From Streptomyces pluripotens (lineage in GTDB: Bacteria > Actinomycetota > Actinomycetes > Streptomycetales > Streptomycetaceae), in NCBI RefSeq assembly GCF_000802245.2, contig NZ_CP021080.1, positions 6,510,001 to 6,574,000 of the forward strand: 64,000 nucleotides of DNA, read 5' to 3'. Positions 8,097 to 16,903 of this stretch are shown here, one piece after another. Both the position numbers and the translations under genes were made by a program. Each line of letters starts with the position of its first letter. Within the stretch, counting starts at the first letter, position 1. The notes below the pieces were generated by a model. The model was not told the origin of the DNA. It worked only from the letters and a program-made list of their open reading frames with translations, and searched no databases.

Positions 8097-9259
8097 ACCC
8101 CCATCTCTCCCCCGTCCAGGTCCCCGACCCGGAGGCGCTCGGCCACGTACAGCGCCTGTGTGACCTGGCGCAGCCGTACGCGGCCGGCCCCACCGCTGAT
8201 GAACTGTTCGCCGCGGCGATGGCAGAGAGCCATGCGTGGCACGCCGGCCGCTCCCCGTTCTACGCGGCCCTGCTCCAAGATCCGCCCGAGGAAGCGGCGC
8301 CCACCGTCGGCGACGGAGTGCGCGCCCCGTTGGTGCCCGCGGCCTTCTTCAAGCGCCACGAGATCCTCTCCATCCCCCGCGAACAGGTGTTCCTGCACCT
8401 GACCTCCTCCGGGACCACGGGCCAGAAGTCGCAGATGTTCTTCGACGAGTGGACCATCCGCTCGGCCCAGCGCATGGTGGCCCGCATCTTCGACCACTAC
8501 GGTTGGATCACCCCCGACCGACCGGTCAACTACCTGCTGTACAGCTACGAGCCGGCCCCCTCACTGAAGCTGGGCACCTCGTTCACCGACAACTACCTGT
8601 GCGACTTCGCACCAGCCCGACACACCACGCACGCCCTGCGGCACACCGGCACCGGCCACGAGTTCGACGTGCACGGCTGTGTCGCCGCGCTCCGGCGCTA
8701 CGCGCAGGACGACGTACCGGTCCGCATCCTGGGCTTCCCGGCCTTCCTCCACTTCACCCTGGAACGGATGCGGGCGATGGGCCTGCCGCCGCTGCAACTG
8801 CCCGAGGGCTCACTGGTGGTGCTCGGCGGCGGCTGGAAGGGGCACGCCGACCGGCAGATCGCCAAGGACGCGTTCTACGCCGAAATCACCGAACGTCTCG
8901 GCATCCCGGGTGACCGGGTCCGGGACACCTTCGGCTCCGTCGAGCACTGCGTCCCGTACGTCGAGTGCGCACACCACCGGCTGCACGTACCCGTGTGGTC
9001 ACGCGCGGCGGTCCGCGACACGGCGACGCTGCGCCCACTGCCGTACGGGGACCGCGGTTTCCTGCACCTGGTCAGTCCGTACATCACCTCCGTGCCGGCG
9101 CAGAGCGTCGTGATGGGCGACCTCGCCTCGCTGTACCCCGGCGCGGACTGCCCCTGCCCGCTGTCCACCGACTGGTTCACCGTGCACGGCCGTGCCGGAG
9201 TGAGCCGCAACCGCAGTTGCGCCGTCGCAGCCGCCGAACTGATGAAGGGAATGTCGTGA
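8093..9259 (+). CDS. LuxE-type acyl-protein synthetase
   Basis: 388 residues, close to the size of LuxE of bioluminescent bacteria. LuxE activates a fatty acid as acyl-AMP and hands it to a cysteine, from which LuxC reduces it. Seen: LTSSGTTGQKSQ (about 103-114), the ATP-binding loop; FGSVEHCVPYVEC; DLASLYPGADCPC; and a C-terminal RSCAVAAAEL in which Cys376 sits where LuxE carries its acyl-accepting cysteine. ATG 8093 overlaps the previous stop; its stop overlaps GTG 9256 of the LuxC-like gene. The LuxE-LuxC adjacency strongly supports a carboxylic acid reductase complex. No luciferase genes (luxAB) are present. Confidence 0.88.
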   Translation: MNPHLSPVQVPDPEALGHVQRLCDLAQPYAAGPTADELFAAAMAESHAWHAGRSPFYAALLQDPPEEAAPTVGDGVRAPLVPAAFFKRHEILSIPREQVFLHLTSSGTTGQKSQMFFDEWTIRSAQRMVARIFDHYGWITPDRPVNYLLYSYEPAPSLKLGTSFTDNYLCDFAPARHTTHALRHTGTGHEFDVHGCVAALRRYAQDDVPVRILGFPAFLHFTLERMRAMGLPPLQLPEGSLVVLGGGWKGHADRQIAKDAFYAEITERLGIPGDRVRDTFGSVEHCVPYVECAHHRLHVPVWSRAAVRDTATLRPLPYGDRGFLHLVSPYITSVPAQSVVMGDLASLYPGADCPCPLSTDWFTVHGRAGVSRNRSCAVAAAELMKGMS

Positions 9260-11760
9260 CCACCCCCCACCCCCACCTCTGGCAGGGCGAGTTCATCGAC
9301 GACGCCGAGGCCGGCCGGCGGCTCGCCGGCCTGGCGGAGTTGACCGGACGGGTCCTGGCGCGTCCACTGCCCGCCGACGTGGTGCTCGATGCGTGTGCCG
9401 CGGTCGCCCGCGAGTTGGCCGACCCCGCCTGCGCCCTGTACGGGGCTCTGGTCGGGCAGCTGCCCCCCGACGAGGCCGCGGCCACGTTGGCCGAGGTGTC
9501 CGCCGCCCTCACCCGGCAGGCACTGGAACGCAAGCTGCGCCGGGAACTGGGCGGACCGCGCCCGGAACGGCTGACCCGCCCGGACGGCCGGGAGACGGTG
9601 TACGAGTGCTGGGCGCCCGTCGGTCTGCTCGTGCACATCGCGCCCGGCAACGCCGCCGCCGTGGCGCCGCTGAGCGTGGTCGAGGGGCTGCTCGCGGGCA
9701 ACCTCAACGTCCTGAAGACCAGCAGCTCCGGCACCGGGTTCGCCCCTGCTCTGCTGGCCGCGCTCGGGGCCGCCGACCCGACCGGCCTGATTGCCGAGCG
9801 CACAGTGGTGCTGTGCTTCGCCTCGTCCCGCAGCGAGTGGCTGCGGACGGTGTGCGAACAGGCCGACGCCATCGCCGTCTGGGGCGGTGAGGACGCCGTT
9901 CGCACGGTCGGTGAACTGGCCCCGCCCGGCTGCCGGGTCGTCGAATGGGGGCACCGGATCTCCTTCGCCTACCTGACCCGGCAGGCGGCGGCTGACGACG
10001 GCACGCTCGACGCGGTCGCCGAGGACGTCTGCCGCCTCGAACAGCAGGCGTGTTCCAGCCCGCAGGTGATCTACCTCGACACCGCGGACGCCGAGGACGT
10101 CTTCGCGTTCGCAGGCCGCTTCGCCGAGCGGCTCGCACAGGTGTCCGACGCCCGGCCCGCGCCCTCCCCCAGTCCCGCCGAGCAGGCGGAGATCACCACC
10201 GTGCAACAGCTCGCCAGGCTGGAGGCACACCTGGGCCTCACCCGGGTGTTCGCCGCCGTCGACGGTTCGTGGCGGGTACTCGCGGACACCCGACCCGGGC
10301 TCGACGCCTCTCCGCTGCACCGCAGCGTCTGGGTCAAGCCGCTTCCCCGGCACGCGGTCACGGCGACCCTGCGGCCGATGCGCCGCTACCTGCAGACCGC
10401 GGCGGTCGGCGGCGCCCCCGCGGACGTGGCCGGACTGTCGCGCTCCCTGTTCGCCGCAGGTGTCACCCGCGTCACCCCGGTGGGTTCCATGGTGGAGGGC
10501 TACGAGGGCGAACCACACGACGGGGTCTACGCGTTGCAGCGCTACAGCCGCCGGGTCGGCGTCCGCGCGACGGGCGCGGGGTTCCGTGCCGTGGCCTGCC
10601 TGGACGATCTGGTGGCGCCTGCGGTGCTGTCCCCGGCACCCAAAGCGCCGCTGTTGGACAAGGAGGGCGTCCAGCGCGCGCTCGCCACGCTGGAACCGCG
10701 ATACGCGCACCTGTACTTCCGCAGTGGGGGATCCACGGGCGCACCCGCGCTGTCGGTGTTCACCTGCGACGACTACGACGACCAGATGCGGGCAGCGGCC
10801 GACGGCTTGCTCGCCGCCGGCTTCGACCCGGCCCGCGACCGAGCGGCCAACCTGTTCTACTGCGGTGGGATGTACGGCAGCTTCATCAGTTTCTTCTCCA
10901 TCCTCGAACGCCTGAACGCCACCCAGATCCCGATGGCCGCCGGTGACGACCACGCCGCTGTCGCCGAGGCGCTCATCGCCCACCGCGTGGACACCCTGTT
11001 CGGCATGCCGTCCTACCTGTGGCAGCTGGTGCACGCCCAGGCGGACCGACTGCGCGGGTACGGCGGCATTCGGAAGATGTTCTACGGCGGCGAGCACTTC
11101 ACCGCCGAGCAGCGCCGGATGCTGACCGCTGAGTTCGGCATCGAGGTCATCCGGTCCGCCGCGTACGGCAGCACCGATCTGGGCCCGTTGGGCTACCAGT
11201 GCACGGCCTGCGAGGGATCCGTCCACCACGTGCTGACCACGCTGCACACGCTGGAGATCCTCGACCCCGACGTGGACCGGCCGGTGGCACCGGGCGAACC
11301 CGGACGGCTGGTGTTCACCTCTCGGTCCCGTGCCGGGCAGCGAATGGAACGGTACGAGATCGGTGACCTCGGGCGCGCGCTGGACGGTGTGTGCCCGTGC
11401 GGCAGCCACGTGCCGCGGCTGGAACTGCTCGGGCGCCACGGCGACGTGGTCCGCGTCGGCACGTACTTCGTCAACTACCGGCGCATCCTGCGGGTCGTGC
11501 AGGAACGCCTCGGCTACCACGGCGAGGTGCAGTTGCTGGTCGAGGCCGACCCGCAGCGGGAGGTCCTCACGGTTCGGCTCGACGAGCAGTACGCGGACGA
11601 TCCCCACACTGTGCGGGACGTCCTCATCGGCGAGATCCCGGAGCTGTCCTCGGCCGAAGCGGAGGGCCTGCTCGCCCTCGCCGTGGAGACCACCCGGAGG
11701 GAGTCCTTCGAACGCACCGGGACCAGCGGCAAGCTGCGTACGGTCATCGACCGGCGCTGA
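9256..11760 (+). CDS. LuxC-type acyl reductase fused to a PaaK-like adenylate-forming ligase
   Basis: 834 residues with two catalytic modules. Residues 1 to about 410 are LuxC-like (aldehyde dehydrogenase superfamily, NADPH-dependent acyl reductase). They carry APVGLLVHIAPGNAAAV, GLLAGNLNVLKTSS and the active-site EQQACSSPQ with nucleophile Cys266. Residues about 460-834 form a second PaaK-like ligase: RSGGSTGAP at about 489-497, FYGGEHFTAEQ, AAYGSTDLGPLGY followed by CTAC (possible metal site), then GDLGRAL and CPCG. The fusion puts activation and reduction on one chain. GTG 9256 overlaps the upstream stop. Expected product is an aldehyde; whether the fused ligase loads the reductase or a different acid is open. 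Confidence 0.87.
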   Translation: MTTPHPHLWQGEFIDDAEAGRRLAGLAELTGRVLARPLPADVVLDACAAVARELADPACALYGALVGQLPPDEAAATLAEVSAALTRQALERKLRRELGGPRPERLTRPDGRETVYECWAPVGLLVHIAPGNAAAVAPLSVVEGLLAGNLNVLKTSSSGTGFAPALLAALGAADPTGLIAERTVVLCFASSRSEWLRTVCEQADAIAVWGGEDAVRTVGELAPPGCRVVEWGHRISFAYLTRQAAADDGTLDAVAEDVCRLEQQACSSPQVIYLDTADAEDVFAFAGRFAERLAQVSDARPAPSPSPAEQAEITTVQQLARLEAHLGLTRVFAAVDGSWRVLADTRPGLDASPLHRSVWVKPLPRHAVTATLRPMRRYLQTAAVGGAPADVAGLSRSLFAAGVTRVTPVGSMVEGYEGEPHDGVYALQRYSRRVGVRATGAGFRAVACLDDLVAPAVLSPAPKAPLLDKEGVQRALATLEPRYAHLYFRSGGSTGAPALSVFTCDDYDDQMRAAADGLLAAGFDPARDRAANLFYCGGMYGSFISFFSILERLNATQIPMAAGDDHAAVAEALIAHRVDTLFGMPSYLWQLVHAQADRLRGYGGIRKMFYGGEHFTAEQRRMLTAEFGIEVIRSAAYGSTDLGPLGYQCTACEGSVHHVLTTLHTLEILDPDVDRPVAPGEPGRLVFTSRSRAGQRMERYEIGDLGRALDGVCPCGSHVPRLELLGRHGDVVRVGTYFVNYRRILRVVQERLGYHGEVQLLVEADPQREVLTVRLDEQYADDPHTVRDVLIGEIPELSSAEAEGLLALAVETTRRESFERTGTSGKLRTVIDRR

Positions 11761-11765
11761 GGGCC

Positions 11766-11786
11766 CACGGCGCCGGTGGCGCCGTG
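11766..11786 (+). terminator. Terminator hairpin at the end of the lux-like operon
   Basis: A perfect 9-bp stem CACGGCGCC/GGCGCCGTG with loop GGT, six bases after the stop of the LuxC fusion and 32 bases before the stop of the convergent Nudix gene. It could serve both directions. Confidence 0.6.
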
Positions 11787-11817
11787 AACGACCGGCCGCT
11801 CAGGCGGGCAGCGGGCC

Positions 11818-12354
11818 TCAGAACGCCAGACCCACATGGGCGAGGGCTTGCTTCACCAGCGCCCCGTGCCCGCCCGGCATCTCGCTCTGCACGCCCGGTG
11901 AGGCCGCTTCCTGCGGGCTGAACCAGACCAGGTCCAGCGCGTCCTGTCGGGGGCGGCAGTCGCCGGCCACGGGCACGATGTAGGCCAGGGAAACCGCGTG
12001 CTGGCGCGGGTCGTGGTACGGGGTGATGCCCGCCGTCGGGAAGTATTCGGCCACCGTGAAGGGCTGCAGGGAGGCGGGGACGCGGGGGAGTGCGACCGGA
12101 CCGAGGTCCTTCTCCAGGTGGCGCAGCAGGGCGTCGCGGACCCTTTCGTGGTGCAGGACGCGGCCGGAGACCAGGGTCCGGTTGACCGTTCCGTCCGGGC
12201 CGATGCGCAACAGCAGCCCGATGCTCGTGACTTCGCCGCTGTCGTCGACACGCACGGGTACGGCCTCGACGTACAGGATCGGCATACGGCCCCTGGCCAC
12301 TTCCAGCTCGTCCGTGGTCAGCCAGCCGGGCGTGGTTTCGGTCATGTCAGACAT
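11818..12354 (-). CDS. Nudix-fold hydrolase-like protein (DUF4916-type)
   Basis: 178 residues. A slightly degenerate Nudix box is visible as SGRVLHHERVRDALL followed by RHLEKDLG; the G-x5-E and the R-x-x-E-K-D-L-G spacing keep the usual metal ligands. C-terminal DALDLVWFSPQEA is typical of Nudix folds. The family commonly hydrolyses nucleoside diphosphate derivatives, but actinobacterial members of this subgroup have no assigned substrate known to me. It is encoded eight bases downstream of the amidohydrolase gene and may be the last gene of that operon. Start ATG 12354; ATG 12345 is an alternative. Confidence 0.75.
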   Translation of the reverse strand: MSDMTETTPGWLTTDELEVARGRMPILYVEAVPVRVDDSGEVTSIGLLLRIGPDGTVNRTLVSGRVLHHERVRDALLRHLEKDLGPVALPRVPASLQPFTVAEYFPTAGITPYHDPRQHAVSLAYIVPVAGDCRPRQDALDLVWFSPQEAASPGVQSEMPGGHGALVKQALAHVGLAF

Positions 12355-12361
12355 TGCTTGA

Positions 12362-13537
12362 TCATACTTTCCGGGTGGGGCGCCCGCCGGAAGGACGGGA
12401 CGGTTCGGATACGAGCGGTCCGTACAGCCGGCGGGCGTTGTCGCGGCCCGTCCAGCTGGCGATCCGCAGGGCGTCCGACAAAGTCAACTCATCGGCGTCC
12501 ACGCGGCTTTGCAGCAGAGCGGCCAGGCCCTGCCGGAAGGACAGCGCACCCAGGTGGTGGAACTCGGCCACACCGAAGGCGTCGGAGCTGTACAGCAGTT
12601 TGCGGAACGGGGCGATCTCCAGGGCCTCCTCCAGCACCGCCCGGCAGCGGGCCGGGCCGGTGTAGTGCAGGGCCAGCCCGACGTCCAGGTACACCTGCTC
12701 GAACACCGTGGCCAGAAAAGCGGCTTGACGGTGGTAGGGCCAACAGTGCAGCAGGACGACGGGCACCGTGCCGGCGGTCAGATGCAGCCAGTCGGTGAGC
12801 AGTGCCGGATCCGCGCGGTGCAACCGTACGTCCGCGTCGCCGAAGCCGGTGTGCAACTGCAGGGGCAGGCCCAGATCGACGGCGGTCCACAGCAGGTGCC
12901 GCACCAGGACGGGGTCGGTCAGGCGCCCGCCGTGCGTGAGCCAGCGGGCCGCCGCCGCGGTCACCTCGGTGTCCGTGGGGCGGGCCGGGTCCAGGGCGAA
13001 ACCCGTGCGGTAGGCGGCCACGGACTTCACCGCCACCACACCCGCCCGGCGCACGGCCGTCTCGGCGGCCGTGCGGAACGCGGACGCGTATCCGTTCGCC
13101 TTGACACCCCCGGCGGCCACCGCCTCCGCCAACTGCTCCAACCGGACGACCTCGCAGGCGGCGGCCCCGGCCGCCACCGCCAGTTCGGCGGGGGAAGTCA
13201 CCGGTTGCGGGGCGTATCCGGTGTCCACACAGAACACCTCCGTTGCCGACGCCGCCAGGAAGCGGCGGTTGACCTCCCGCCAGCCGAGGGCCCTGCGTCG
13301 GGCCAGGTAGTCGGCCGGCGCTGCGTGCCGCGGGAGGTCCAGCACAGGTGCGCAGTGTCGGCGCACGGCGACGCCGACGGGGCTATCGAAGGGTGAGATG
13401 CCGGGCCAGGCCGCGCCCTCGGTGATCAGCGACTTGAATGCGTCGGCGCCGAGGTCGGCGGTCACCGCGCCGTGGCAGTGGTGGTCCACCAGCGGTAGCG
13501 CGGCGAGGGCCTCGTGCACCGGGCCGGAGACGGGCAT
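12362..13537 (-). CDS. Amidohydrolase family 2 protein (FluG N-domain-like)
   Basis: 391 residues, TIM-barrel metal hydrolase of the amidohydrolase-2 type. It has the N-terminal VDHHCH metal-binding motif, LQLHTGFGDADVRL, VVLLHCWPYHRQ and LLYSSDAFGVAEFHH, which supply the expected His/Asp ligands. Its start lies two bases after the stop of the glutamine-synthetase-like gene, so the two are co-translated. In fungal FluG and some bacterial proteins an amidohydrolase of this kind is fused to a glutamine-synthetase-like domain; here the same pair is split into two genes. Likely role: hydrolysis of an amide or gamma-glutamyl compound. Substrate not deducible. Confidence 0.85.
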   Translation of the reverse strand: MPVSGPVHEALAALPLVDHHCHGAVTADLGADAFKSLITEGAAWPGISPFDSPVGVAVRRHCAPVLDLPRHAAPADYLARRRALGWREVNRRFLAASATEVFCVDTGYAPQPVTSPAELAVAAGAAACEVVRLEQLAEAVAAGGVKANGYASAFRTAAETAVRRAGVVAVKSVAAYRTGFALDPARPTDTEVTAAAARWLTHGGRLTDPVLVRHLLWTAVDLGLPLQLHTGFGDADVRLHRADPALLTDWLHLTAGTVPVVLLHCWPYHRQAAFLATVFEQVYLDVGLALHYTGPARCRAVLEEALEIAPFRKLLYSSDAFGVAEFHHLGALSFRQGLAALLQSRVDADELTLSDALRIASWTGRDNARRLYGPLVSEPSRPSGGRPTRKV

Positions 13538-13539
13538 CG

Positions 13540-14943
13540 TCAGTACGTCCAGCGGTAGGCCGCCGCCACCTGCGCGTCGTCGAGGCCCACCACTGCCGCC
13601 GCCTCACCGAGGCGTACGGCGGTCACGGCGTCCGCGAGGACCGGGCCCAGCGCGTCCCGCAGCACCTGGTCCCCGCGGAAGTCCTCCACGGCCTGCGACA
13701 GCGACACCGGCAGGCGCCGCACCCCGAGTGCCGCCGCCTCCTGCATGCCGTACCGGACCGGGTCGCCGGTGATCTCCTCCGGGAGATCTCGGGCCGCCGT
13801 CATGCCGTCGAGGCCGGCGGCGATCACGCAGCCGATGGCCAGGTACGGGTTGGCGGCCAGGTCGACCGGCTTGACCTCCAGGTTGGCGTCCTGCTCCTGG
13901 TGGCCTACCGTGCCCGTGATCACGCGCAGCGCCGCCTCGCGGGTCTCGCGGCCCCACGCGGTGAACACCCCCGCCCACTGCGACGGTCTGAGCCGCAGAT
14001 AGCTCGCCGGGCTCGGAGAGGTGATCGCCATCAGCGCGGGGAGGCGGGCGAGCACCCCGGCCACGAACGACTCCGCCTCCGCCGTCATGCCGTACCGGCG
14101 GTCACCACCTGCGTGCAGGTTCACCCCGTCACGCCAGCAGGACAGGTGCAGATGGCCGCCGTTGCCCACCCCCTCGGCGTACACGGCCGGCGCGAACGAC
14201 ACCCTGAGGCCGTGTCGCTGCGCCACCGCCCGGATCGTCTGGCGCACCAGTACGCTGCGGTCGGCCGCCGCCACCGGGTCCAGTGCACTCACCGAGACCT
14301 CGAACTGTCCGGCCGCGTACTCGGGGTGGAGCTGTTCGACCTCCACGTCCTGCGCGGCGAACGCGGCCAGTAGATCCGCGGTGTAGTCGCTGAGTTCCAC
14401 CTGCCGGATCGCGCCGTACGCCGGGCCGGAGACCGCCGGCCGGAACTCCCCGGCGGGTGCCGAGCCGAGTCCGACGGCCCACTCGACCTCGACCGCCGCC
14501 TTGACGGTGAGGCCGTGCTGGCCGGCGGCGTCGGCGAGGATCCGGCGCAGAAAGGTCCGGGCGCAGCCGGGGTGTCGGGCCCCCTCTTGGGTGATCCGGT
14601 CCACCGGCGCCCAGGCCCAACCGGGCTGCCCGGCCAGCACCACCAACTGGTCGAGGTCCGGATAGAGCCGGAGATCGCCGTCCGGCGAGCCCAGGACATC
14701 GGTGGTGACGATCGAATCGTCGGCGAGGAAGGTGTCGAACACCGGGGACATGCCCACGCCCCGGGACACGGCCGCCTCCAGCCGGGCGGTCGGGACCGTC
14801 TTCACCCGGCCCACACCCGCGGTGTCGACGTAGGCCAACACGATGCCGCGCACGTCCCGCGCGGCCAGGTCGGCGGTGAGTGCGGCGACCCGGCGCAGAT
14901 CCCGGGGACGCCCGCCGGGTCGGGGGTCGGCAAGGGTGGTCAT
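13540..14943 (-). CDS. Glutamine-synthetase-like ligase (FluG/GlnA-like)
   Basis: 467 residues with the glutamine synthetase beta-Grasp and catalytic domains. Seen: AAVEVEWAV and QLHPEYAAGQFEVS (metal-binding acidic residues), GVGNGGHLHLSCW (equivalent of the ATP-binding GNGxHxHxS), and SQWAGVFTAWGRETREAALRVI. ATG 14943 follows a strong GAGGAGG ribosome-binding site. Divergence from housekeeping GlnA and coupling to the amidohydrolase (two-base gap) point to gamma-glutamylation of an amine, such as a polyamine, ethanolamine or another amine, rather than ammonia assimilation. That role is inferred from family knowledge; no nearby gene fixes the substrate. Confidence 0.86.
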   Translation of the reverse strand: MTTLADPRPGGRPRDLRRVAALTADLAARDVRGIVLAYVDTAGVGRVKTVPTARLEAAVSRGVGMSPVFDTFLADDSIVTTDVLGSPDGDLRLYPDLDQLVVLAGQPGWAWAPVDRITQEGARHPGCARTFLRRILADAAGQHGLTVKAAVEVEWAVGLGSAPAGEFRPAVSGPAYGAIRQVELSDYTADLLAAFAAQDVEVEQLHPEYAAGQFEVSVSALDPVAAADRSVLVRQTIRAVAQRHGLRVSFAPAVYAEGVGNGGHLHLSCWRDGVNLHAGGDRRYGMTAEAESFVAGVLARLPALMAITSPSPASYLRLRPSQWAGVFTAWGRETREAALRVITGTVGHQEQDANLEVKPVDLAANPYLAIGCVIAAGLDGMTAARDLPEEITGDPVRYGMQEAAALGVRRLPVSLSQAVEDFRGDQVLRDALGPVLADAVTAVRLGEAAAVVGLDDAQVAAAYRWTY

Positions 14944-14978
14944 GCGTCCTCCTCGGCGGGCTTCGAACAGTGCTGGGG

Positions 14979-15791
14979 TCAGGGTTTCACGGCCACCGCG
15001 CCGAACTGCGGAACCGGCGCTGCCGACGGAGACTCGGCGCGCCATTGCGAGCACGGCACCAGTCCCGGCTCGACCAGCTCCAGGCCGTCGAGGAACGCCG
15101 CGATCTCCTCCCGGCTGCGGGCGGTGATCGGTGGGGTGGCGTTGGCGTTCCAGAACTCCATGGCCTCGACATTGCCCTCGCCGCCCATGTCGCCGTCGTA
15201 GGTCGGGTGGGTGAGCACCAGATGGCTCCCGGAGGGCACGGCCGCCATCAGCCGCTGCACGATGTCCCGGGCCTCTGCGGTGTCCAGGACGAAATTGAGG
15301 ATGCCCAGCATCATCACCGCGACCGGCCGGGTCAGATCGAGGGTCTGTCCGGCGCGCTGCACGATGGACTCGGGGTCGTGCACATCGGCGTCGACGTAGT
15401 CCGTGACGCCTTCGGGGGAACTGGTGAGCAGGGAGCGGGCGTGCACGAGCACGATCGGGTCGTTGTCGACGTACACGATCCGTGACTCGGGGGCGATCCG
15501 CTGGGCGATCTCGTGGGTGTTGTCCACCGTCGGCAGGCCCGTGCCCACGTCCAGGAACTGCCGCATCCCGCGTTCGGTGGCCAGGAACCGTACCGCCCGC
15601 GCCAGGAAGTCCCGGTCCGCGCGGGCCACCTCGCGGATCACCGGGAACATGCTCGCGACGTGCTCGGCGACCCGCTGGTCGACCTCGTAGTTGTCCTTGC
15701 CGCCGATCCAGTAGTTCCACACCCGGGCGTTGTGCGCCACGCTGGTGTTCAGCCTTGCCGGTCCGGTCGTCGGGGAATGCCCCTCGGTCAC
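14979..15791 (-). CDS. SAM-dependent methyltransferase, PF04672 type
   Basis: 270 residues of the actinomycete S-adenosylmethionine methyltransferase family PF04672. Seen: NYWIGGKDNYEVD near the N-terminus, RQFLDVGTGLPT (SAM-binding motif I), IVYVDNDPIVLVHA (acidic motif II) and a conserved C-terminal LELVEPGLVPCSQW. It lies 35 bp upstream of the glutamine-synthetase-like gene on the same strand and could share its transcript. These genes occur in many copies in Streptomyces and their substrates are mostly unknown. A paralog follows at 16100-16903. Confidence 0.88.
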   Translation of the reverse strand: MTEGHSPTTGPARLNTSVAHNARVWNYWIGGKDNYEVDQRVAEHVASMFPVIREVARADRDFLARAVRFLATERGMRQFLDVGTGLPTVDNTHEIAQRIAPESRIVYVDNDPIVLVHARSLLTSSPEGVTDYVDADVHDPESIVQRAGQTLDLTRPVAVMMLGILNFVLDTAEARDIVQRLMAAVPSGSHLVLTHPTYDGDMGGEGNVEAMEFWNANATPPITARSREEIAAFLDGLELVEPGLVPCSQWRAESPSAAPVPQFGAVAVKP

Positions 15792-16099
15792 GTCGCCGCC
15801 CCTCTCGCATGCGGTTGCCCGCCGTCATTGTGCCGCCCGCCGATCCCGCTGTCCCGGGAAGACGCGTACGGCGGGCGGTTCGCGGTGCCGTGCGGAGGCG
15901 CCGGGGCGGGCCCGACGACGCTCCCGTACCCCGTCGCCGTACCCCGTCGTGCTGACCGTAGGGCCTGCGGTCCGCCCGGCACGCCGGGACGATCCGTGTG
16001 GTGGTGGCCGCCTTCACCGGCCCGGGCGCCGACGAGGCCATGCGCCGCCGGCGCCCAGGCCGGTGTCCGGTGCGTTGCTGCTCCGGCCCCTGCCGGAGA
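15792..16099. other. Intergenic region between paralogous methyltransferase genes
   Basis: 308 bp, GC-rich, no supported gene. It should hold the promoter for the 15791 methyltransferase gene on the minus strand; no clear -10/-35 pair is visible. Confidence 0.3.
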
Positions 16100-16903
16100 T
16101 CAGCCCACCGGTTTGCGGCCCACGGCGCCGTACAGGGAGACCGGACCGTCACCGTCGGGGGCCTGTTCGGCCCGCCAACCGGAGACCGGGACCACGCCCG
16201 GGGCCAGCAGCTCGAGTCCCCCGAAGAAGGCCGCGACGTCGTCGCGCGAACGCGCGACCAGGGTCACTCCGCCCGCGGCGTAGGCGGCGATGCCCCGCCG
16301 TACGTTCTCCGGCTCGAAGTCGGCGGTCATCATGGACAGCACCAGACAGCTGCCCGGAGCCAGTGCGTCGACCAGGGTCGAGACCACGTGGTGGGCGCCG
16401 TCCTCGTCGGCGACGAAGTGGAGCAGGGCGATGAGCGAGAGAGCCACCGGGCGGTCCAGGTCGAGCACCGCCGCGGCCTGTTCCAGGATGGCGTGCGGGT
16501 CGCGGGCATCGGCCTGCGCGTACTCGGTCACGCCCTCGGCCGTGCCGCGCAGCAGTGCGCCCGCGTGGGCGAGCACGATCGGGTCGTTGTCGACGTAGAC
16601 CACGCGTGCGTCCGGTGCCACCGACTGGGCGATCTGGTGCAGGTTGGGCTCGGTCGGTATCCCGGTGCCGATGTCCAGGAACTGGCGGATGCCGTCCTCG
16701 GCCAGCATGCGTGTGGTCCGCTGCATGAACGCCCGGTTGGCACGTGCGGCGCGGACGGCACCCTCGTCGATCGCCGTGATCCGGCGGCCCAGTTCCTCGT
16801 CGACGGGGTAGTTGTCCTTGCCGCCAAGGAACCAGTCGTACACCCGGGCCGGATGTGGCCGGGTGGTGTCGATGCGCTGGGTGGTCGGCCCGGTCCCCGT
16901 CAC
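16100..16903 (-). CDS. SAM-dependent methyltransferase, PF04672 type (paralog)
   Basis: 267 residues, clearly paralogous to the product of 14979-15791. Same order of motifs: VYDWFLGGKDNYPVD, RQFLDIGTGIPTEPN, VVYVDNDPIVLAHA, and LELLAPGVVPVSGW. GTG 16903 (VTGTGPTTQ) is chosen because GAGGAG lies upstream at normal spacing; the longer open frame to 17296 has no family resemblance. The pair probably arose by duplication and divergence. Methyl acceptor unknown. Confidence 0.87.
   Translation of the reverse strand: MTGTGPTTQRIDTTRPHPARVYDWFLGGKDNYPVDEELGRRITAIDEGAVRAARANRAFMQRTTRMLAEDGIRQFLDIGTGIPTEPNLHQIAQSVAPDARVVYVDNDPIVLAHAGALLRGTAEGVTEYAQADARDPHAILEQAAAVLDLDRPVALSLIALLHFVADEDGAHHVVSTLVDALAPGSCLVLSMMTADFEPENVRRGIAAYAAGGVTLVARSRDDVAAFFGGLELLAPGVVPVSGWRAEQAPDGDGPVSLYGAVGRKPVG

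Noticed and set aside
8875..11607. A very long minus-strand open frame (910 codons) opposite the LuxC fusion
   Set aside because: It is the antisense shadow of a high-GC gene: composition is Gly/Arg/His/Gln-rich without domain motifs, while the plus strand shows intact active sites.
4397..11760. Bioluminescence operon
   Set aside because: LuxC and LuxE types are present, but no luciferase (luxA/luxB) or flavin reductase gene is found in or near the operon.
14944..16152. Upstream extension of the glutamine-synthetase-like frame
   Set aside because: The extension is antisense or out of frame to the methyltransferase gene and has no family similarity; ATG 14943 has a strong ribosome-binding site.
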